DNA of 64,000 nucleotides from NCBI RefSeq assembly GCF_042676245.1, contig NZ_JBHTKA010000003.1, forward strand, positions 496,001 through 560,000, written 5' to 3'. The notes under the pieces were generated by a model. That model was not told the origin of the DNA. It searched no databases and was given only the letters and a program-made list of their open reading frames with translations. Positions 1 through 7,922 of the stretch are shown here, piece by piece. The stretch's first letter is position 1, and each line of letters begins with the position of its first letter. Origin of the DNA: Ohtaekwangia kribbensis. Lineage in GTDB: Bacteria; Bacteroidota; Bacteroidia; Cytophagales; Cyclobacteriaceae. Made by a program: the position numbers and the translations under genes.

Positions 1-269
1 CTTTTTGTAAGGGGCTAATTGCAAACTACAGACAGTTATCAAATTTGGTACATCCATTGCCTCTGTATATAGAGCAAATTAGCAACGATCATGGAAGAGG
101 ATTAGGTAGCGTTGGTGAAATCGGCTATTGCTTACTGTGCACAATGTTCGGAAGAAAGTATTTGGCTGCCAGCACTGTTGGGATTGTAGATCACTTTCCA
201 AATCACTTTAGTAGTCAAATAAAAAAGGAAATTGACAACTTGAGAAATCTTATTCACGAAGGCTTTTAG
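1..269 (+). CDS. C-terminal end of an unrecognised protein (partial)
   Basis: The reading frame is open from the window edge to a stop at 267-269, so this is probably the last ~88 codons of a gene that begins upstream. A TTG at 45 could serve as an internal start but has no clear ribosome binding site. The visible part has a glycine-rich stretch (GRGLGSVGE), a short hydrophobic segment and a charged helical C-terminus (QIKKEIDNLRNLI). I recognise no family. It converges on the integrase gene, with a strong hairpin between them. Whether it belongs to the chromosome or to the mobile element cannot be told from this fragment. Confidence 0.45.
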   Translation, partial: FCKGLIANYRQLSNLVHPLPLYIEQISNDHGRGLGSVGEIGYCLLCTMFGRKYLAASTVGIVDHFPNHFSSQIKKEIDNLRNLIHEGF

Positions 270-308
270 AAATGTGCAGCCAGGTCCAATATTCGTTTTA
301 TTAAAGCT

Positions 309-337
309 CTGTGCTCTTCACTAAGTGAAGAGCACAG
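309..337. terminator. Perfect 13-bp hairpin between convergent genes
   Basis: CTGTGCTCTTCAC and its exact reverse complement are separated by TAA. The hairpin lies between the partial plus-strand gene and the 3' end of the minus-strand integrase, where a bidirectional terminator is expected. There is no long T-tract. Confidence 0.6.
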
Positions 338-350
338 GATGTAAATTATA

Positions 351-1532
351 CTATATCAAGGTCTCTATATAATCGCCCCATTTTTGCATCATTTCTTTTC
401 GTTCACTTAAAAATTGCGTTCGATCATAGGCGCGGTCAACTTTATTAGTTGGGAAATGTGCAAGTTGCCTATCAACTACTTCATGACGATATCCAAGTTT
501 TTCTTTAAGAGTCGTCATAGCTAAAGCTCGAAAACCATGACCTGTCATTTTTCCTTTATACCCTACGCGTTCCAAACCTTTTAGGATTGTTGTTTTACCC
601 ATCGGTTGCCGAGGTTTAGATATACCTGGAAAAACAAATTCATTTTTACCACGAAGTGCCTTTTGTTGTTTTAAGATATATACCACTTGCTTTGATAGAG
701 GCACAACATGGTCCCGTTTCATTTTCATACGCGCTGCGGGTATAATCCATTCCCCTTTTTCCAAGTCCATCTCACCCCATTTAGCTTCAACAAGCTCGCT
801 AGTGCGCACAAACGTTAAAAGCAGCAATAGCATACCGTTAATTGTTTGCTGGAATAGACGGGCTTTATTCATTTGAATTGCTTTAAGCAACTCCGGAATT
901 TCATCAGGCTCAATACAAGCAAAAGGAGTTGACTGCTTACCTTTCAACACGCCTTTTAGATCATGAATAAAGCTTCTCTCCACACGCCCAGTCTGAACCG
1001 AGTATCTTAAAACTTGACCTATATTTTGCAGGGCTTTGCGCGCCATTTCATGAGCATTACGATCTTCAAGCTTTCGCAAGCATACGATAATATCAGGAGC
1101 CTTAATATCTTTAACCGGTATATTTCCAATCACAGGAAATATATCCGCTTCAAAACGATGCATGATATTGCGTGCATGGCCTTCGCTCCAACTATCATAC
1201 TTCAAGGCATGCCATTCTCTCGCCACGAGTTCAAATGTCTGACTCGCTTGATAATCAGCTTGCCGCTTGCTTTCCTGACGCAGCAGAGAAGGGTCTGTTC
1301 CCGACACAACAAGCTTGCGCTGTTGAAATACTTTCTCTCGCGCTTCACTAAGAGGTATTTCCGGGAAGGGGCCAAGCGAGATACGCTTTTCCTTACCGTG
1401 AATAGTATATCGGAATCGCCAGTGGCGCTTTCCATGTGGGTATATTTCCAAATATAGCCCGTTAACATCATGAAGTTTATAAGCTTTTTCTTTTGGTTTT
1501 GCGTTCTGACATTGTAGTGCAGTGAGTGTCAT
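351..1532 (-). CDS. P4-type tyrosine recombinase (integrase)
   Basis: Site-specific recombinase of about 393 residues that would integrate and excise a genomic island. The N-terminus has the arm-binding DUF4102-type domain (residues ~1-90, with YLEIYPHGKRHWRFRY and ISLGPFPEIPLSEAR). The C-terminal catalytic domain has the full set: R243 in FVRTSELVEAKW, H332 and R335 in HGFR, H359 in QLAHFP and the nucleophile Y369 in RAYDR. I start at the ATG at 1532, before TLTALQCQNAKPKEKAY, because the family begins there; the open frame runs upstream to 1703 without family-like sequence. An AlpA-like gene lies just upstream on the same strand, as is usual for P4-like elements. No matching attachment site was found nearby. 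Confidence 0.93.
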   Translation of the reverse strand: MTLTALQCQNAKPKEKAYKLHDVNGLYLEIYPHGKRHWRFRYTIHGKEKRISLGPFPEIPLSEAREKVFQQRKLVVSGTDPSLLRQESKRQADYQASQTFELVAREWHALKYDSWSEGHARNIMHRFEADIFPVIGNIPVKDIKAPDIIVCLRKLEDRNAHEMARKALQNIGQVLRYSVQTGRVERSFIHDLKGVLKGKQSTPFACIEPDEIPELLKAIQMNKARLFQQTINGMLLLLLTFVRTSELVEAKWGEMDLEKGEWIIPAARMKMKRDHVVPLSKQVVYILKQQKALRGKNEFVFPGISKPRQPMGKTTILKGLERVGYKGKMTGHGFRALAMTTLKEKLGYRHEVVDRQLAHFPTNKVDRAYDRTQFLSERKEMMQKWGDYIETLI

Positions 1533-1565
1533 TTTCTCGTTCCTGTTCAAGATGTTGGTTGCATC

Positions 1566-1835
1566 TTCAGGGCAAGGCAAAAACCCAGTTGCGCCTTGCC
1601 CTGAATCTTGCCCGGATACGACTTTGATCGTGTCGGACAAACCTGGTTTCAAGAGAACGCACCATAGCGGATAAGTGCATGAAAATGTGTATTTTATACA
1701 CATTCATGAGGACAAGTATGGACTAAGGAGGATAAAGCAATGGAGCGGGCGAAGGGATTTGTATTTAGTGCCTTAAGTACTTGATCTTAATTGACTATAT
1801 AAAGTTCAATTAAGTGCTTGCCCTAAATCTTGCCC
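1566..1835. repeat. Inverted and direct repeats upstream of the integrase (possible arm sites)
   Basis: TTCAGGGCAAGGC (1566-1578) is the exact reverse complement of GCCTTGCCCTGAA (1593-1605). The 19-mer CTTGCCCTGAATCTTGCCC at 1595-1613 recurs at 1817-1835 with one mismatch, in the same orientation 222 bp away. Repeats at the 5' side of a P4-type integrase gene fit arm-type integrase or AlpA binding sites; this role is inferred. Confidence 0.4.
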
Positions 1836-1971
1836 TTGCTCCAATTGGATTTCCTTAGACTATGTTGTCCAACATTCTCAACCGATAGAATGCCATAAAC
1901 TACATATAAGGTCTAGAAATATTATAGCCAAAACAGATGCCGGATTGTAAATCAACCCGGCACTACTTTTT

Positions 1972-2199
1972 TTACTTAAATGCGCTATTTTCTGGATTTT
2001 CAAGAAGTTTGCGAATATCGCTTCTTCGCCACACTGTGAACCGCGGCCCAAGCTTTATTGACTTAGGATATCTCTGTATCCTTACTCCTTCCCACCACAT
2101 TGATTTACTTACTGGGAATATCTTTAGAATTTCCGGTAGTCGCATAAATCCCAATTCAATTAGATCATCGTTCTTTTCTTGTGAATTACAAATATCCAA
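1972..2199 (-). CDS. AlpA-like HTH regulator / excisionase
   Basis: Small DNA-binding protein of 75 residues resembling the AlpA family, which regulates or helps excise P4-like integrases. The diagnostic core is MRLPEILKIFPVSKSMWW, the recognition helix region, then YPKSIKLGPRFTVWRRSDI, the winged part that ends the family. I accept the TTG at 2199 as start because GGAG lies 9-10 bases upstream; the internal ATG before RLPEIL would remove the first 18 residues. It lies upstream of the integrase on the same strand, so it probably controls integrase expression or directionality. Confidence 0.8.
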   Translation of the reverse strand: MDICNSQEKNDDLIELGFMRLPEILKIFPVSKSMWWEGVRIQRYPKSIKLGPRFTVWRRSDIRKLLENPENSAFK

Positions 2200-2299
2200 A
2201 TCCGTACTCCTACTTTATCCAGTGGAGTATGTTTGGTACATCACAAATTGATTCGAGTGTAGAAAATCATATCTTGTTAATATTCCTACTACTTCATTA

Positions 2300-2569
2300 A
2301 TGAAATCATACACCGAATTTCTAGAGTCAATAAGCGAACTGAAATCTGTTACCAGCATAACGGGTAAAGCATCTTATAGCGATTTTAAAAGAGAAGGCGA
2401 TTTTCTTCATTTCACCCGGAACAATACGAAGCAACGCTGGAAGATTGATATGAGAGAGCTATACGAGGCATACTTATATTTGGATAAGATCAACACAGTA
2501 ACTATTAGAAAATATGTAGCTGGACGAGTTTACTCACCGGGCTGCGCAATCTTAAAAAAGATAGCATAG
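2300..2569 (+). CDS. Hypothetical protein, 89 aa
   Basis: Small plus-strand gene opening the left cargo module, opposite to the integrase and AlpA-like genes. The sequence is charged and mixed alpha/beta, with no signal peptide or membrane segment; the C-terminal half (QRWKIDMRELYEAYLYLDK) looks like a compact DNA- or protein-binding fold. I do not recognise a family. The frame starts at an ATG and gene density supports it as real. Confidence 0.5.
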   Translation: MKSYTEFLESISELKSVTSITGKASYSDFKREGDFLHFTRNNTKQRWKIDMRELYEAYLYLDKINTVTIRKYVAGRVYSPGCAILKKIA

Positions 2570-2670
2570 ATTTCTTTTGCGCATAACAATTTTATATTGA
2601 ACAGAATGTATAAGAAAAATCATTAAAGAGCTATCTATGCATGATTATCGAATTGATATAAATATGAAGG

Positions 2671-2910
2671 ATGAAGGCTTTGAAGCAGAGAATAAGTAAA
2701 GATATTCAGCCGTTAAAAGAAATGCTTTCTGATCGCTACGATCCATCAAGAAAACAGGCTTGGCTAAATTTTATTAAGACGACAAAAAATAGCATCCTTC
2801 AAAATCCAGATCAATATATAGACATCGAAAAATTACCAGCCCCGGAAACATTATCGCTGCTAGTAAATGAAATCTTTGATGAATATATAACTTGGTATAC
2901 TTCACAGTAG
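2671..2910 (+). CDS. Hypothetical protein, 79 aa
   Basis: A mainly helical soluble protein with no recognised domain, no signal peptide and no membrane segment. The ATG follows GAAGG directly, which is too close for ideal ribosome binding. It lies in the same orientation as the DUF2958 and primase genes and is probably an accessory gene of the left module. The function cannot be inferred from sequence alone. Confidence 0.45.
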   Translation: MKALKQRISKDIQPLKEMLSDRYDPSRKQAWLNFIKTTKNSILQNPDQYIDIEKLPAPETLSLLVNEIFDEYITWYTSQ

Positions 2911-3124
2911 CATCAGAAGTACCGAGTTCATCGGTAAAGTTTCTACTATAATAACGGCCTAGATAATTCTTTAAAATAGAATCAGGTGAGTTGTAAAAAA
3001 CTATTAACCTGACAAGATTTTTCACCTCGCCTTACGATTCCCAGCTATAGCAGCTCCCTTGTTAAATATAGATGTCATGAGCGCCTATAAAATCAGTTGC
3101 AATACCTAGCTAGAAAGGAATCGC

Positions 3125-3493
3125 ATGAACTTGTTTACAGATGAACAAGCCGATAAACTTCGTGAAAACGGGAGTCCTGAAAATAGAGATAAAGATCATT
3201 GCCCTGTCGTAAAGTTATTTCTTCCGGGAACAAGATGCACCTGGCTATTGACTGAACTTGACCCCGAAGATGAAAACAGAGCATTCGGATTGTGTGACCT
3301 GGGTCTGGGGTTTCCCGAGCTTGGCTATGTTGATCTTCATGAACTCATCACACTTCAATTCGCCTATCAAGTAACAAATGACCTGAATTTCATTGGTGAA
3401 TATCCAATCAGTGTCTATGCGCGGGCCGCGAGACGAGAGCAGGCTATCACCGTCAACCGCCAGCATCTTCAACAAGCCTTGAAACCATCTTGA
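3125..3493 (+). CDS. DUF2958 family protein
   Basis: 122 residues. The hallmark regions are PVVKLFLPGTRCTWLLTELD near residue 28 and FGLCDLGLGFPELGYVDL near residue 58, ending with a helix (ISVYARAARRE). This is the usual full length of the family, which is common on plasmids and integrative elements; its biochemical role is not established. The ATG is preceded by AGAAAGGAA, a good Shine-Dalgarno sequence, which is unusual beside the host genes further right and fits a foreign origin or broad host range. Confidence 0.8.
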   Translation: MNLFTDEQADKLRENGSPENRDKDHCPVVKLFLPGTRCTWLLTELDPEDENRAFGLCDLGLGFPELGYVDLHELITLQFAYQVTNDLNFIGEYPISVYARAARREQAITVNRQHLQQALKPS

Positions 3494-3576
3494 TATTCGC
3501 TCCACTTGATCTCGCCCTATAGGGCGAGATTCTTTTATAGGTTTGAAGGCATACATCTATTCATGAAGGAAATGAC

Positions 3577-3969
3577 ATGAGCGAAGCAGAAATTCAGCGA
3601 ATGATTTTTGATATTACGACACGCTACTGTAAAGAAGCGCTGGCAAAGGATGAGGAAATACGCATCAAGCATGGATCAAAAGGGACAGGCAAAGCCCTTT
3701 GAACTGAGTACGGCAGGCAATTACGCCAACGTATCAGTACAGCCATCATTCAAGAGGTTGGAGACTATATTATGCCCTACGCGAGTGATCCGCAGAAAAC
3801 AATTGCGCAGTTTCATGAATGGATCAGGAAGAACTATATACTGGACTTACGGGATAATTTATATCCTGAATTGGATGAGTTTATTCAATGGTATTGTGAT
3901 AGCAACACGATACGAAATGAAACCAAGAAGGAGCGAAAAAACATAAAGGCTCTGGGTTTTTCACAATGA
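3577..3969 (+). pseudogene. Hypothetical gene interrupted by one in-frame TGA
   Basis: An ATG at 3577 with AAGGA upstream opens a frame that stops after 41 codons at TGA 3700-3702. The same frame then continues without a stop to 3967-3969, giving about 130 codons in all. The second part starts TEYGRQLRQRISTAIIQEV and continues through FHEWIRKNYILDLRDNLYPE, a coherent soluble helical protein. A single nonsense mutation, for example TGG to TGA, is the simplest reading; a separate 65-residue product from the ATG at 3772 is an alternative. I recognise no family. It lies between DUF2958 and the HTH gene. Confidence 0.6.
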
Positions 3970-4348
3970 TACCGATATATACTCTTGCTGCCATCAACAG
4001 CCTATAGCATCCAGCAGTGCAGATGATGGCAGTTTAAATAGTGGGAGCAAAAAAATATTGTGGCTACAAGGCAAATCAAGGCTTGTGGAGATTTCTTATT
4101 GCAGTCCTCTGTGTTAACACATTAACAACTATGAGTACCTATATTCATATATGTTGTAAGCGTCAGTCAATTGGAGGCATAAAATACAATAATGACTCAC
4201 CTCTATTTATTTAATTCATATCATAAGTTTATTATTAATCTATCCGATTCTAGTTGAATCACTCTCTCAATCGATTCTATACACCTGTCTCCTGAAAAAT
4301 TACCGATTCAGGAAATCAATCATCTTTTGCGTCAACAAAGGAGATAAG
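3970..4348. other. Non-coding stretch before the HTH-primase-radC genes
   Basis: About 380 AT-rich bases without a convincing gene. It ends in a clear ribosome binding site (AAAGGAG, 4338-4344) for the next gene and contains short GATTC/GAATC inverted motifs near 4247-4259 that could be operator-like. It presumably holds the promoter of the primase operon; I see no well-formed promoter. Confidence 0.4.
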
Positions 4349-4543
4349 ATGAAAAACAAAAAGACAGACAAGAAACTGACATCAAAGCAATCCGCAGACT
4401 ATATCAAACGTTCCTTCAGCACATTAGCGGTTTGGCGATGTAAACAACGTCACTTGAAGTCATTTAAAGAAGGCGGACGCGTCTACTACTGGCAGTCCGA
4501 ACTTGACCGTTTCTTAGAGAAGGAGCCAAAGCGCATGATTTAA
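4349..4543 (+). CDS. Small helix-turn-helix protein (excisionase/HTH_17-like)
   Basis: 64 residues that fit a MerR/excisionase-type winged helix: KLTSKQSADYIKRSFSTLAV forms the helix-turn-helix and GGRVYYWQSELDRFLE the wing and last helix. Such proteins regulate mobile-element genes or act as recombination directionality factors. The start is well supported by AAGGAG seven bases upstream. It lies 85 bp before the primase-like gene and probably shares its transcript, so control of the replication genes is a reasonable inference. Confidence 0.75.
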   Translation: MKNKKTDKKLTSKQSADYIKRSFSTLAVWRCKQRHLKSFKEGGRVYYWQSELDRFLEKEPKRMI

Positions 4544-4628
4544 TATTCTAAAAAAACAGGAGAGAAAGTTGCGTCAACAACTTCCTCTCCCTCCATTCAA
4601 CAATCATATAAAATCTTCGAGGATCGTA

Positions 4629-5543
4629 ATGAACATTGAACAGGCCAAAACTATAGCCATTATTGATATTTTAGACAAGCTTGGTTTCACACCCAAAAAA
4701 CAAACAGGCCATGATTACTGGTATAGCTCTCCGTTAAGAAATGAAAAAACACCGAGTTTTCATGTGCATACCATTAAGAATATCTGGTATGACTTCGGTG
4801 AAGAATTAGGCGGTGATGTTATCGGTTTTGTATGCGTTTATTTAAAACGTCAAAATGTTGGGCATACGATATCCGATGCTTTGCGCTGGCTACGAAACAT
4901 GACTGGATTAACGCCATCCATTAAACCCATTGCTCTGCCTGAAACAAACACTGAAGAACCCAAGCTAAAGATTCTTCAAGTTCAACCCATCGAACGACTA
5001 GCTCTTATTCGATATTTGGAGAAGCGAGGTATTCCGTTGGCTATTGCTTCGGAATACCTAAACGAAATTCATGTCAGAAACCTCAATACTGGAAAGACAA
5101 TCCATGCACTCGGACTTAAGAATGAAGATGGGGGCTATGAACTTCGTAATTCATTCTTTAAGGGAACTGCTGGCCGAAAGAATATCACTGTAATTCGTGG
5201 CACAAAAACCAAAGCTATCGGCGTCCAAATGTTTGAAGGATGGCCGGACTATTTATCAATCATGGCGCAACGTGACGGTAAGAAGTTTGAAGAAGATACA
5301 TTCATCCTAAACTCTTTGTCATGTATGGATAAAGCTTCAGCCTTTTTCTATCAGTACGGTTATAAAACGGTATGCACCTGGATGGATAATGACAGTGCCG
5401 GAATTAAAGCCACAAAAAATCTAGACGAATATTTTAAGACTCAGGAAAATCTTGTTCATCGGCCGATGAATGATCAATACATGCCGCATAAAGATGTCAA
5501 TGAATGGCACATGCATTCTCTTTCTCTTCCAATGATGGAGTAG
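4629..5543 (+). CDS. TOPRIM primase-like protein (CHC2-like N-terminus)
   Basis: Predicted element-encoded DNA primase of 304 residues. The N-terminus resembles the CHC2 zinc-finger region (WYSSPLRNEKTPSFHVH, GGDVIGFV) but without the usual cysteines, as is common in short primases of Bacteroidota elements. The C-terminal TOPRIM domain shows the glutamate motif (FEGWPDYLS) and the DxD-type motif (WMDNDSAG). I use ATG 4629, with GAGGA seven bases upstream, rather than the TTG at 4569. It would prime replication of the transferred or excised element. radC starts 4 bp after its stop, so the two are surely cotranscribed. Confidence 0.82.
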   Translation: MNIEQAKTIAIIDILDKLGFTPKKQTGHDYWYSSPLRNEKTPSFHVHTIKNIWYDFGEELGGDVIGFVCVYLKRQNVGHTISDALRWLRNMTGLTPSIKPIALPETNTEEPKLKILQVQPIERLALIRYLEKRGIPLAIASEYLNEIHVRNLNTGKTIHALGLKNEDGGYELRNSFFKGTAGRKNITVIRGTKTKAIGVQMFEGWPDYLSIMAQRDGKKFEEDTFILNSLSCMDKASAFFYQYGYKTVCTWMDNDSAGIKATKNLDEYFKTQENLVHRPMNDQYMPHKDVNEWHMHSLSLPMME

Positions 5544-5547
5544 TCGC

Positions 5548-6015
5548 ATGGAACACGATACAAAGACAATGTTTAAGGCAGCCGAGATTCAGATTATCTA
5601 CCGAAATAAGGTTCCCGTACATGAACGTCCGAAGATCACATCTTCAAATGAAGCATATAAAGTCCTTCGTGCAACCTGGGATGAAAACCGGATTGAGTTG
5701 ATTGAGCAATTCAAGATCATGCTTTTGAATCGCGGCAATCGTGTTATAGGTATATCTGAAATTTCAACAGGAGGTATAGATGGCTGTACAGCTGACCCTA
5801 GAATTGTCTATGGCACGGCTCTTAAAGCCGGAGCCTGCGGAATGATTCTTGTACATAACCATCCGTCAGGAAATCTTGATCCTAGTCAGGCCGATATAGA
5901 TTTGACACGCAAGTTAAGCGGGGCAGGGAAGTTTCTTGATATACAAGTATTGGATCACCTTGTTATAAATCGACATCGATATCATTCTTTCGCTGATGAA
6001 GGGATGATGCCCTAA
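5548..6015 (+). CDS. RadC-like JAB/MPN domain protein
   Basis: 155-residue JAB-domain protein of the RadC family, in the shorter form lacking the N-terminal helix-hairpin-helix and common on integrative elements. The metal-binding JAMM motif is intact: H103, H105 and D116 in HNHPSGNLDPSQAD. The biochemical activity of mobile-element RadC proteins is not settled; metal-dependent hydrolase folds are known in the superfamily. The start is 4 bp downstream of the primase stop, which suggests translational coupling. A terminator-like hairpin follows, so it ends the left module. Confidence 0.88.
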   Translation: MEHDTKTMFKAAEIQIIYRNKVPVHERPKITSSNEAYKVLRATWDENRIELIEQFKIMLLNRGNRVIGISEISTGGIDGCTADPRIVYGTALKAGACGMILVHNHPSGNLDPSQADIDLTRKLSGAGKFLDIQVLDHLVINRHRYHSFADEGMMP

Positions 6016-6029
6016 AGACAAGTAAGGGT

Positions 6030-6057
6030 CGGCCATTGCATCATTTAGCAATGGCCG
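6030..6057 (+). terminator. Terminator-like hairpin after radC
   Basis: CGGCCATTGC and GCAATGGCCG form a perfect 10-bp stem around an 8-nt loop, 14 bp after the radC stop. There is no strong T-tract, but the position fits the end of the primase-radC transcript. Confidence 0.6.
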
Positions 6058-6195
6058 CTCCCCAACTTCACTGGGCTCCTACACGAAGTATTTTAATGTA
6101 ACTACGGATATTCAAGTATTAGCAAGAAGATAAAAAGGACGCTTCCAAACAAGAAAATACCTATCCAGCCCAACATCCCACATAGCCTATATATA

Positions 6196-6213
6196 GTTTC
6201 GGTAGACCGAAAC
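6196..6213. repeat. Palindrome GTTTCGGT-AG-ACCGAAAC
   Basis: A perfect 8-bp inverted repeat with a 2-bp spacer, downstream of the convergent radC and WG-repeat genes. The decamer TATATAGTTT occurs at its left edge and again about 50 bp further right. It could be a protein binding site or a short hairpin; nothing in the sequence decides. Confidence 0.4.
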
Positions 6214-6305
6214 ATTAAACAATAGTCTATATAAAGGGATATATAGTTTGTGCCCTTAGCCGTTTTGTCTTTTATCAAATGTCATTTTAATATCTCTATC
6301 CGTTT

Positions 6306-7511
6306 CTAATACCTCGATACTTCGCCCTTAAGGATTACGAATACACCCTGATCGTTGATATAGCCTTCAATATGTTTCTTTCCATCATAGAAACGTGCCT
6401 TAGCCAATTTTGCTATAGGGTCTAAAAAGGAAAGTTCGTCAAAGATTGGTGCCACTAACAGTTTTCCTTGCTCATCTATTAATCCAAAGCCATTATGCGA
6501 CTGAATCATAATCTGATTGTCTTTACGACCGATACATTCGAACTCTCCGCTGTTCTTTTGTGAAGACGTCCGATTGTAATTCACGACATCATAACTAATA
6601 GTGATGGGTTTGATATTTCCGTTAACATCAAGCAACGCCCGACTTTTGGATTTTCCTTTCAGAAAAATTACTGGTATTGTGAAATCGAAATCCTTTTTAT
6701 TCTCGATATAGTAATTATCGGAAGGATTAAGTTTTATTTTAACCTGACCAGATTTATCAATCCATGCATGTTCGCCAAAAGTGCTGGAAATTAAATGTGC
6801 AAGGCCATTCGAGAAGGGGCCTGGTTGATTTTTATATTGTAAAGGGATAACGACTTTCCCGGTTTGGTCGATATACCCCCAACGTTCTTCGCCAACTTCA
6901 TTTTCCTTGGCTACAGCGGCAAGGCCCTCCGAAAAATCGGTAACACGTGTAAACTGGGGAGATATTACAACTTTGCCCGTCCTGTCTATATAACCATGCT
7001 TACTTGCTTTTCCAGAGAGAAATGAACAAAGTCCTTCGCTGAAATTTTGGTAATATATACTATGTCCGTCTTCAGCGTAATTTAGTTTGAACGTTTGGCC
7101 TTTCAGGTTTATGATTGTATAGGTATCCATCAGAAAATAGCCAGACTTATCAAAGGCAGGATTTGCTATTCCACGAAGAACAATGTTGCCAGACTTATCA
7201 ATTACGGCATTATGATTGGTCTTGTCAGTGACAATTGCAAAACCGTTTTGGTAACTTCCAATGGTATTGTACTTACCAAAGGGTATAATAAATTTTCCGG
7301 TTGCATCGATAAGCCCGGCGGTACTTCCATCAATGATAACAGCAACGCCTTCCTTGAATTCATTTAGTATAACAGAGCTTGACTTTCCATTTATAACAAT
7401 CGCGTTCGGATGAACAGATGCAGGTCGCAGGCTTAATTGAGCAGAAACATTGTGAACATATAGCACAAAAAACAGGAGGCAAACGCCCCTGAGAATTACA
7501 GTGGTCTTCAT
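6306..7511 (-). CDS. Secreted WG-repeat (KWG-type) protein
   Basis: 401 residues, starting with a signal peptide (MKTTVILRGVCLLFFVLYV, cleavage likely after HNVSA). The body is a series of WG repeats: units of about 40-50 residues built around G-x-I-D-x-x-G-K-x-V-I (GYIDRTGKVVISPQF, WGYIDQTGKVVIPLQY, AWIDKSGQVKI, GLIDEQGKLLVAPIF). These are thought to form beta-structured binding surfaces; the ligand is unknown. The protein is exported, to the periplasm or outside. It is transcribed alone, divergently from the XRE gene, and its start lies ~60 bp from the direct repeats before that gene, so both may be controlled from one region. Confidence 0.85.
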   Translation of the reverse strand: MKTTVILRGVCLLFFVLYVHNVSAQLSLRPASVHPNAIVINGKSSSVILNEFKEGVAVIIDGSTAGLIDATGKFIIPFGKYNTIGSYQNGFAIVTDKTNHNAVIDKSGNIVLRGIANPAFDKSGYFLMDTYTIINLKGQTFKLNYAEDGHSIYYQNFSEGLCSFLSGKASKHGYIDRTGKVVISPQFTRVTDFSEGLAAVAKENEVGEERWGYIDQTGKVVIPLQYKNQPGPFSNGLAHLISSTFGEHAWIDKSGQVKIKLNPSDNYYIENKKDFDFTIPVIFLKGKSKSRALLDVNGNIKPITISYDVVNYNRTSSQKNSGEFECIGRKDNQIMIQSHNGFGLIDEQGKLLVAPIFDELSFLDPIAKLAKARFYDGKKHIEGYINDQGVFVILKGEVSRY

Positions 7512-7574
7512 GTGAGTGAGAGGTTTTAGTTAAAAATAATTTCGTCCTTAATTGAACGAAGGCAATTTAAAAAA

Positions 7575-7600
7575 TATACTTATAAGATGTATACTTATAA
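7575..7600. promoter_or_regulatory. Tandem TATACTTATAA repeats before the XRE gene
   Basis: TATACTTATAA occurs at 7575-7585 and 7590-7600, a 15-bp period, in the 128-bp space between the divergent WG-repeat and XRE genes. The second copy extends to GATGTATACTTATAAT, and a near-identical 16-mer lies at 20582-20597 upstream of the toxin operon. An operator for the neighbouring XRE protein is the natural inference. Confidence 0.5.
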
Positions 7601-7639
7601 TGCGTAATATTTAAAGAAAAACGTCTCGACTTTGCCTCC

Positions 7640-7900
7640 GTGAAAGAAGACGAGATTCTAAAGTCCCTACAGGAACGTATAGGGCAAAAGATTACTGAAC
7701 TGAGAAAACAGAAAGGCTATACCAGCCACGAGGATTTTGCCCACGAGTTTGAAATCCCGAGAATGCAGTATTGGCGTATAGAGAAAGGAAGAACAAACCT
7801 GACGCTACGGACGTTGGTTAAGCTGCTATCGATTCACAAGATGACGGCAGAGGAATTCTTTTCTTCATTGCAAAAAAAGGAAGTAAAAAACAGAAAGTAA
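7640..7900 (+). CDS. XRE-family transcriptional regulator
   Basis: 86-residue single-domain regulator. The helix-turn-helix spans about residues 14-70 (IGQKITELRKQKGYTSHEDF, then WRIEKGRTNLTLRTLVKLLS), typical of Cro/C1-type proteins. The start is GTG at 7640. It is divergent from the WG-repeat gene and converges on the toxin operon, with only 22 bp separating its stop from the LRR gene's stop. Repeats at 7575-7600 suggest autoregulation, and a matching motif at 20582 suggests that it may also control the toxin operon. No inducer- or partner-binding domain is present. Confidence 0.85.
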   Translation: MKEDEILKSLQERIGQKITELRKQKGYTSHEDFAHEFEIPRMQYWRIEKGRTNLTLRTLVKLLSIHKMTAEEFFSSLQKKEVKNRK

Positions 7901-7922
7901 TTTGATAGTTTTCACGATTAAT

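Noticed and set aside
3608..3946. 112-codon plus-strand ORF
   Set aside because: It is out of frame with the coherent interrupted reading at 3577-3969, and its translation is rich in Cys/Arg/Trp without a fold-like pattern.
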